Assembly: GCA_016296885.1 (NCBI GenBank)
Contig: JAEDHT010000026.1
Location: 1 to 26,719 of the forward strand
Direction: 5' to 3'
Source: Clostridiaceae bacterium
GTDB lineage: Bacteria > Bacillota > Clostridia > Oscillospirales > Acutalibacteraceae
DNA length: 26,719 nucleotides
In this document: in pieces, positions 22,866 to 26,719 of the stretch
Layout: each line of letters begins with the position of its first letter
Position numbering within the stretch: position 1 is the first letter of the stretch
The notes under the pieces: model-generated
Seen by the model: only the letters and a program-made list of their open reading frames with translations
Database searches by the model: none
What the model was told of the DNA's origin: nothing
Translations under genes and position numbers: made by a program

Positions 22866-22970
22866 ATGATTACGATTGAAGAATTAAAAGTTATCAGAGA
22901 TAAAACAAGAAAAGAAATAGAGATCAGACTTGGCGCAGACAAAAAGTCTGATGATAAAAAGGATAAATAA
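22866..22970 (+). CDS. 34-residue mini-protein within the hydrogenase operon
   Basis: A short frame with GGAGG (22851-22855) ten bases before its ATG, ending one base ahead of the GGAGG used by hydB. It begins MITIEELKVIRDKTRKEIEI, a predicted amphipathic helix, and ends in a Lys/Asp-rich tail. The helix resembles the N-terminal helix (Leu-Glu-Glu-Leu-x-x-Ile-Arg-x-Lys-Thr) that I recall from the small thioredoxin-like [2Fe-2S] ferredoxins encoded at this place in other clostridial hydrogenase operons. If so, it is a remnant, or a minimal version, in which the cluster domain has been lost. A good ribosome binding site and tight packing argue that it is translated. Confidence 0.65.
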   Translation: MITIEELKVIRDKTRKEIEIRLGADKKSDDKKDK

Positions 22971-22983
22971 GGAGGCAGCAATA

Positions 22984-24771
22984 ATGTATCGTTCTAATGT
23001 ACTTGTTTGCGGCGGTACGGGATGTACCTCCTCTAACAGTCAGGCAATCATCGCAAAGCTGAGAGAAGAGATTGCAGCAAGAGGTCTTGAAGAAGAAATC
23101 AATGTAGTTCAGACCGGTTGCTTTGGTCTTTGTGCTTTGGGTCCGATTATGATAGTTTATCCGGAAGGTAGCTTCTATAGCAAAGTAGAAGTAGAAGATA
23201 TTCCGGAGATAGTAGAAGAGCACCTTGTAAAGGGCAATGTGGTTAAGCGTTTGCTTTACCAAGAGACAGTAAAGGGTGATGAGGTAGTTGGTCTTAACGA
23301 GACAGCTTTCTACTCAAAGCAACAGCGTCTTGCTCTTAGAAACTGCGGTGTTATCGATCCGGAAAGAATTGATGAATATATAGCAATGGATGGTTATTCA
23401 GCTCTTGCTAAGGTTCTCACAGAAATGAAGCCTGAGGATGTAGTAAACGAGATCCTCGAATCAGGCCTCAGAGGCAGAGGCGGCGGCGGATTCCCAACCG
23501 GTAGAAAGTGGAGCTTCGCAGCTGCTCAAAAATCAGATGAAAAATATGTTTGCTGTAATGCAGACGAAGGCGACCCAGGTGCATTTATGGACCGTTCCGT
23601 TTTGGAAGGCGACCCACACGCCGTATTAGAGGCTATGGCAATCGCAGGTTACGCTATCGGTGCATCACAGGGTTATATATATGTTCGTGCAGAGTATCCT
23701 ATCGCTGTTAAGCGTTTGCAGATAGCTATAGATCAGGCTCACGAATATGGCTTGTTGGGTGACAACATCTTTGGCACAGGCTTCAAGTTTGACATTCAGC
23801 TTCGTCTGGGTGCCGGTGCATTCGTATGCGGTGAAGAGACAGCTCTCATCACATCTATCGAGGGTAACAGAGGCGAGCCAAGACCACGTCCTCCATTCCC
23901 AGCTGTTAAGGGACTTTATCAGAAGCCAACAATCCTTAACAACGTAGAAACTTATGCTAACATCTGCCAGATTATCTTAAATGGCGCTAAGTGGTTTAGC
24001 TCTATCGGCACAGAGAAGAGCAAGGGTACTAAGGTATTTGCTCTTGGTGGTAAGATTGAGCACACAGGTCTTGTTGAAGTACCTATGGGTACAACATTAC
24101 GTGAAATAGTAGAAGAAATCGGTGGCGGCGTGCCGGATGGCAAGAAGTTTAAGGCTGCACAAACAGGTGGTCCTTCCGGTGGATGTATTCCTGCAGATCA
24201 TCTTGATGTTCCGATCGATTATGACAACCTTATTGCTATCGGCTCTATGATGGGTTCAGGCGGACTTATCGTAATGGACGAAACAACTTGTATGGTTGAT
24301 ATCGCTAAATTCTTCCTTGAGTTTACAGTTGATGAATCCTGCGGTAAATGTACACCATGCCGTATCGGCACAAAGCGTCTTCTTGAAATGCTTGAGCAGA
24401 TCACAAACGGCAATGGTACACTTGAATTGCTCGACGAGATGGAAAAGCTTTGCTATTATATCAAGGATAATGCACTCTGTGGTTTGGGTCAGACAGCTCC
24501 TAACCCTGTTTTGTCTACACTCAAGTTCTTCAGAGATGAGTATGTAGCTCACGTAGTTGATAAGAAGTGTCCTGCCGGCGTATGTAAGGCATTGCTCACA
24601 CTTTCTATCGACCCTGACAAGTGTAAGGGTTGCACAATGTGTGCTAGAGTTTGTCCTGCTGGCGCTATCAGCGGTACAGTTAAAAATCCACATACTATTG
24701 ATACTACAAAGTGTGTTAAGTGCGGAGCTTGCATAGAGAAATGTAAGTTCGGTGCAATTTCCAAGAAATAA
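22984..24771 (+). CDS. hydB: HydB / NuoF-like flavin and FeS subunit of the hydrogenase
   Basis: 595 residues from ATG 22984 (GGAGG at 22971-22975); longer starts run through the mini-ORF and lack a site. Domains in order: an N-terminal thioredoxin-like [2Fe-2S] ferredoxin (C9, C14, C46, C50); an NADH/FMN-binding NuoF core with GRGGGGFPTGRKW (164-176), EGDPGAFMDR and GEETALITSIEGNRGEPR; a SLBB domain; a NuoF-type [4Fe-4S] site (C453, C456, C459, C499); a CPAGVC pair; and a C-terminal 2x[4Fe-4S] ferredoxin (C547/550/553/557 and C577/580/583/587). This is the full layout of HydB from trimeric NADH-dependent or electron-bifurcating hydrogenases: it oxidises or reduces NAD(H) on FMN and relays electrons to HydA. 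Confidence 0.95.
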   Translation: MYRSNVLVCGGTGCTSSNSQAIIAKLREEIAARGLEEEINVVQTGCFGLCALGPIMIVYPEGSFYSKVEVEDIPEIVEEHLVKGNVVKRLLYQETVKGDEVVGLNETAFYSKQQRLALRNCGVIDPERIDEYIAMDGYSALAKVLTEMKPEDVVNEILESGLRGRGGGGFPTGRKWSFAAAQKSDEKYVCCNADEGDPGAFMDRSVLEGDPHAVLEAMAIAGYAIGASQGYIYVRAEYPIAVKRLQIAIDQAHEYGLLGDNIFGTGFKFDIQLRLGAGAFVCGEETALITSIEGNRGEPRPRPPFPAVKGLYQKPTILNNVETYANICQIILNGAKWFSSIGTEKSKGTKVFALGGKIEHTGLVEVPMGTTLREIVEEIGGGVPDGKKFKAAQTGGPSGGCIPADHLDVPIDYDNLIAIGSMMGSGGLIVMDETTCMVDIAKFFLEFTVDESCGKCTPCRIGTKRLLEMLEQITNGNGTLELLDEMEKLCYYIKDNALCGLGQTAPNPVLSTLKFFRDEYVAHVVDKKCPAGVCKALLTLSIDPDKCKGCTMCARVCPAGAISGTVKNPHTIDTTKCVKCGACIEKCKFGAISKK

Positions 24772-24788
24772 TTAAGGAGTGCTGCAAA

Positions 24789-26534
24789 ATGGATTTAGTA
24801 AATATAAAAATTAACGGTATGTCCTATGCCGTACCGCAAGGCTCCACTATTTTGGAGGCTGCAAGATATGCCGGCATACATATTCCTACACTTTGCTTCT
24901 TAAAAGATATCAACGAGATAGGCGCTTGCCGTATGTGCGTTGTAGAAGTAAAGGGTGCAAGAAGCCTTGTGGCTGCTTGTGTATACCCTGTAAACGAGGG
25001 TATGGAAATCTTCACAAATACAAAGAAGGTTCAGGAGTCTCGCAAGACTACTCTCGAGCTTATTCTTTCTAATCATAATAAAAAATGTCTATCCTGCTCA
25101 AGAAGTGTTAACTGCGAATTGCAGACACTTTGTAAAGAGCTTGGCGTAGACGATGTTTCTCGCTTTGATGGCGCTATGACAGAGACTACAAAGGACGAAT
25201 CAACACTTTATCTTGTAAGAGATAACAGCAAGTGTGTTCTTTGCCGTCGTTGTGAAGCTGCTTGTACAGATCAGTTTGTTGGCGTTATCGGCTCAAACAA
25301 CAGAGGTTTTGACACAGTTATCGGCTGTGCATTCAACAAAGACCTTGCAGATGTAGCTTGTGTAGCTTGCGGTCAGTGTATTGTAGCCTGTCCAACAGGC
25401 GCTCTCTCTGAGAGAGATAATACAAGCGAGGTTTTCGATGCTATCAACGATCCTGAAAAGGTTGTTATAGTTCACACTGCTCCGGCAGTAAGAGCTGCTC
25501 TTGGCGAGAGCTTTGGTATGCCGGTTGGTACAAATGTAAAGGGCAAGATGGTAGCAGCATTGCGTCGTCTTGGCTTTGACAAGGTATTTGATACCGACTT
25601 TGGTGCAGACCTCACAATTATGGAAGAATCCACAGAATTCTTAAATAGAGTTAAAAACGGAGGCAAACTCCCAATGATCACATCATGCTCACCAGGATGG
25701 ATCAAGTTCTGCGAGCATTATTATCCTGATCTTTTGGATAACCTCTCTACTTGCAAATCACCACAACAGATGACAGGCGCAATAATCAAATCATATTACG
25801 CTGAAAAAGAGGGCATTGATCCTAAGAACATTGTTGTTGTAAGTGTTATGCCTTGCATAGCTAAGAAGTTTGAGATCAAGAGAGATCATCAGAATGCTGT
25901 TGGTGAGGAGATCGCAGATATTGATATCTCTATCACAACAAGAGAGCTTGCAAAGATGATTAAGATGGCTCAGCTCGACTTTGTTAATCTTCCTGATGAA
26001 GATTTTGATCCGGCTTTGGGTATCACAACCGGTGCAGCAGCTATTTTTGGTGCAACAGGCGGTGTTATGGAAGCTGCTCTTAGAACAGCAGCAGACTTGC
26101 TCACAGGCGAAGACCTCAAGGAAATCGATTATAACGATGTAAGAGGTACTGAAGGTATCAAAGAAGCTAAGTATGACGTAGCAGGCATGGAGATCAAGGT
26201 TGCTGTTGCAAGCGGACTTAAGAACGCTGCAAAGATTCTTGACAAGGTTCGTGCAGGCGAGGCAGATTATCAGTTTATCGAGATCATGTGTTGCCCAGGC
26301 GGTTGCGTAAACGGTGGCGGTCAGCCTATCCAAAACGCTGATGTAAGAAACTTCTCAGACATCAGAGCTGATCGTGCTAAGGTGCTTTATGATGAGGACA
26401 AGAACCTCCCACTCAGAAAGTCACACGAGAGTCCGGTAATAAAGAAGCTTTATGAGGAATACCTCGGCGAGCCAGGCGGTCATAAGGCTCACTCCTTGCT
26501 CCATACTGAATATGTAGCAAGAAAGAAGTATTAA
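24789..26534 (+). CDS. hydA: [FeFe] hydrogenase catalytic subunit HydA
   Basis: 581 residues; ATG with AAGGAG upstream, 17 bases after hydB. Relay clusters in order: plant-type [2Fe-2S] (C36, C47, C50, C64); His-ligated [4Fe-4S] (H96, C100, C103, C109); two [4Fe-4S] ferredoxin sites (C149/152/155/159 and C191/194/197/201). The H-cluster domain follows: L1 TSCSPGW (298-304), L2 MPCIAKKFE (354-362), L3 MCCPGGCVNGGGQP (from 500), and a small-subunit-like C-terminus. It makes H2 from protons, disposing of electrons from NADH and ferredoxin. Two oddities: L1 has Ser301 where TSCCP enzymes have a second Cys, and L3 has an extra Cys501 before the usual one. The maturases HydEFG are not in the window. 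Confidence 0.96.
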   Translation: MDLVNIKINGMSYAVPQGSTILEAARYAGIHIPTLCFLKDINEIGACRMCVVEVKGARSLVAACVYPVNEGMEIFTNTKKVQESRKTTLELILSNHNKKCLSCSRSVNCELQTLCKELGVDDVSRFDGAMTETTKDESTLYLVRDNSKCVLCRRCEAACTDQFVGVIGSNNRGFDTVIGCAFNKDLADVACVACGQCIVACPTGALSERDNTSEVFDAINDPEKVVIVHTAPAVRAALGESFGMPVGTNVKGKMVAALRRLGFDKVFDTDFGADLTIMEESTEFLNRVKNGGKLPMITSCSPGWIKFCEHYYPDLLDNLSTCKSPQQMTGAIIKSYYAEKEGIDPKNIVVVSVMPCIAKKFEIKRDHQNAVGEEIADIDISITTRELAKMIKMAQLDFVNLPDEDFDPALGITTGAAAIFGATGGVMEAALRTAADLLTGEDLKEIDYNDVRGTEGIKEAKYDVAGMEIKVAVASGLKNAAKILDKVRAGEADYQFIEIMCCPGGCVNGGGQPIQNADVRNFSDIRADRAKVLYDEDKNLPLRKSHESPVIKKLYEEYLGEPGGHKAHSLLHTEYVARKKY

Positions 26535-26572
26535 TTTAGAGTTATTCTTTTTTTCATAATTTTTCTCTTTTA

Positions 26573-26612
26573 GGAAAAACGGCAGTTGTCCTTGTGGCGC
26601 TGTCGTTTTTCC
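26573..26612 (+). terminator. Probable terminator of the hydrogenase operon
   Basis: A 13-bp stem, 26573-26585 with 26600-26612 (GGAAAAACGGCAG with CTGTCGTTTTTCC, one wobble), with a 14-base loop and only a weak T-run (CTTCTT) afterwards. It lies 38 bases after the hydA stop. The remaining bases to the right edge hold no gene. Confidence 0.65.
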
Positions 26613-26702
26613 CTTCTTGCAAGAATATTAGGAGCTGTTTTATCATATGATTTTTAAATAGTTATTTTTTAAGTTAATTCCCAAAGTAAGTTCCACAGTA
26701 GG

Positions 26703-26709
26703 AAAGGAG
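26703..26709 (+). promoter_or_regulatory. Ribosome binding site of a gene starting just past the right edge
   Basis: AAAGGAG lies 10 bases from the end of the window. No start codon at suitable spacing occurs inside the window, so the start is expected within the next few bases outside it. The AT-rich stretch before it (26640-26695) may hold the promoter, but I cannot define one. Confidence 0.5.
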
Positions 26710-26719
26710 TAGAAGTTAC

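Noticed and set aside
22930..22983. Longer hydB start (TTG at 22930) giving 18 extra residues.
   Set aside because: It has no ribosome binding site and overlaps the mini-ORF; ATG 22984 has GGAGG and matches the family start.
1..26719. tRNA, rRNA, CRISPR arrays and prophage genes.
   Set aside because: No T-loop or acceptor patterns, no regular spaced repeats and no phage-type genes were seen in the intergenic regions.

Overview
The window is a stretch of low-GC Gram-positive (Firmicutes, class Clostridia) chromosome. The best guess is a Ruminococcus-like gut anaerobe of the Oscillospiraceae/Ruminococcaceae. This rests on AGGAGG-type ribosome binding sites, consensus sigma-A promoters, a trimeric HydABC-type [FeFe] hydrogenase, a secreted protease with a type I dockerin, a BspA-type leucine-rich-repeat surface protein with Listeria-Bacteroides (InlB_B) repeats, and the short GGCTCCC...GGGAGC hairpin repeats common in that group. 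The genus assignment is an inference; no rRNA is present. No tRNA, CRISPR array, prophage or transposase was seen.

Left part (1-8160). The leftward unit ydcF/sanA-like - hemW - rmuC (3271 to 117) is followed on the other strand by a 40-residue cysteine-rich micro-protein (3328-3450). A consensus leftward promoter at 3551-3579 would read across that micro-gene in antisense and into the ydcF-hemW-rmuC unit. Next comes a leftward envelope-glycosylation unit, yfhO - polyprenyl-phosphate glycosyltransferase - a 95-residue unknown protein, with a clear promoter (7833-7861) and terminator (3594-3637).

Middle part (7999-14864). A 1062-residue secreted LRR/InlB_B protein is followed by an unlisted 53-residue peptide gene with a strong ribosome binding site. 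Upstream of the LRR gene lies a promoter-like element whose spacer is a 17-base homopolymer, then a mosaic of small hairpin repeats (11648-12018). Beyond this is the leftward rpmH-rnpA-yidD-yidC-jag cluster. That cluster normally sits at the replication origin beside dnaA and mnmE/mnmG; here argS is on one side and the repeat mosaic and surface protein are on the other.

Right-middle part (14883-19807). A leftward five-gene unit reads PP2C-like membrane protein - L,D-transpeptidase-like membrane protein - rsmE - DUF1934 - argS. The first two proteins keep their folds' sequence signatures but have lost catalytic residues, so both look like pseudo-enzymes.

Right part (20115-26719, rightward). 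A dockerin-bearing papain-family protease has a perfect TTGACA-17-TATAAT promoter and its own terminator. It is followed by the hydrogenase operon: a promoter, a structured leader ending in a T-run, hydC (NuoE-like), a 34-residue mini-ORF, hydB (NuoF-like) and hydA. Together these proteins would form the NADH/ferredoxin-linked hydrogen-evolving complex of fermentation. A ribosome binding site at the right edge announces another gene starting just outside.

For several genes I chose a start different from the longest reading frame, because a good ribosome binding site lies further in (jag, rnpA, rsmE, the L,D-transpeptidase-like gene, the protease, hydC and hydB).
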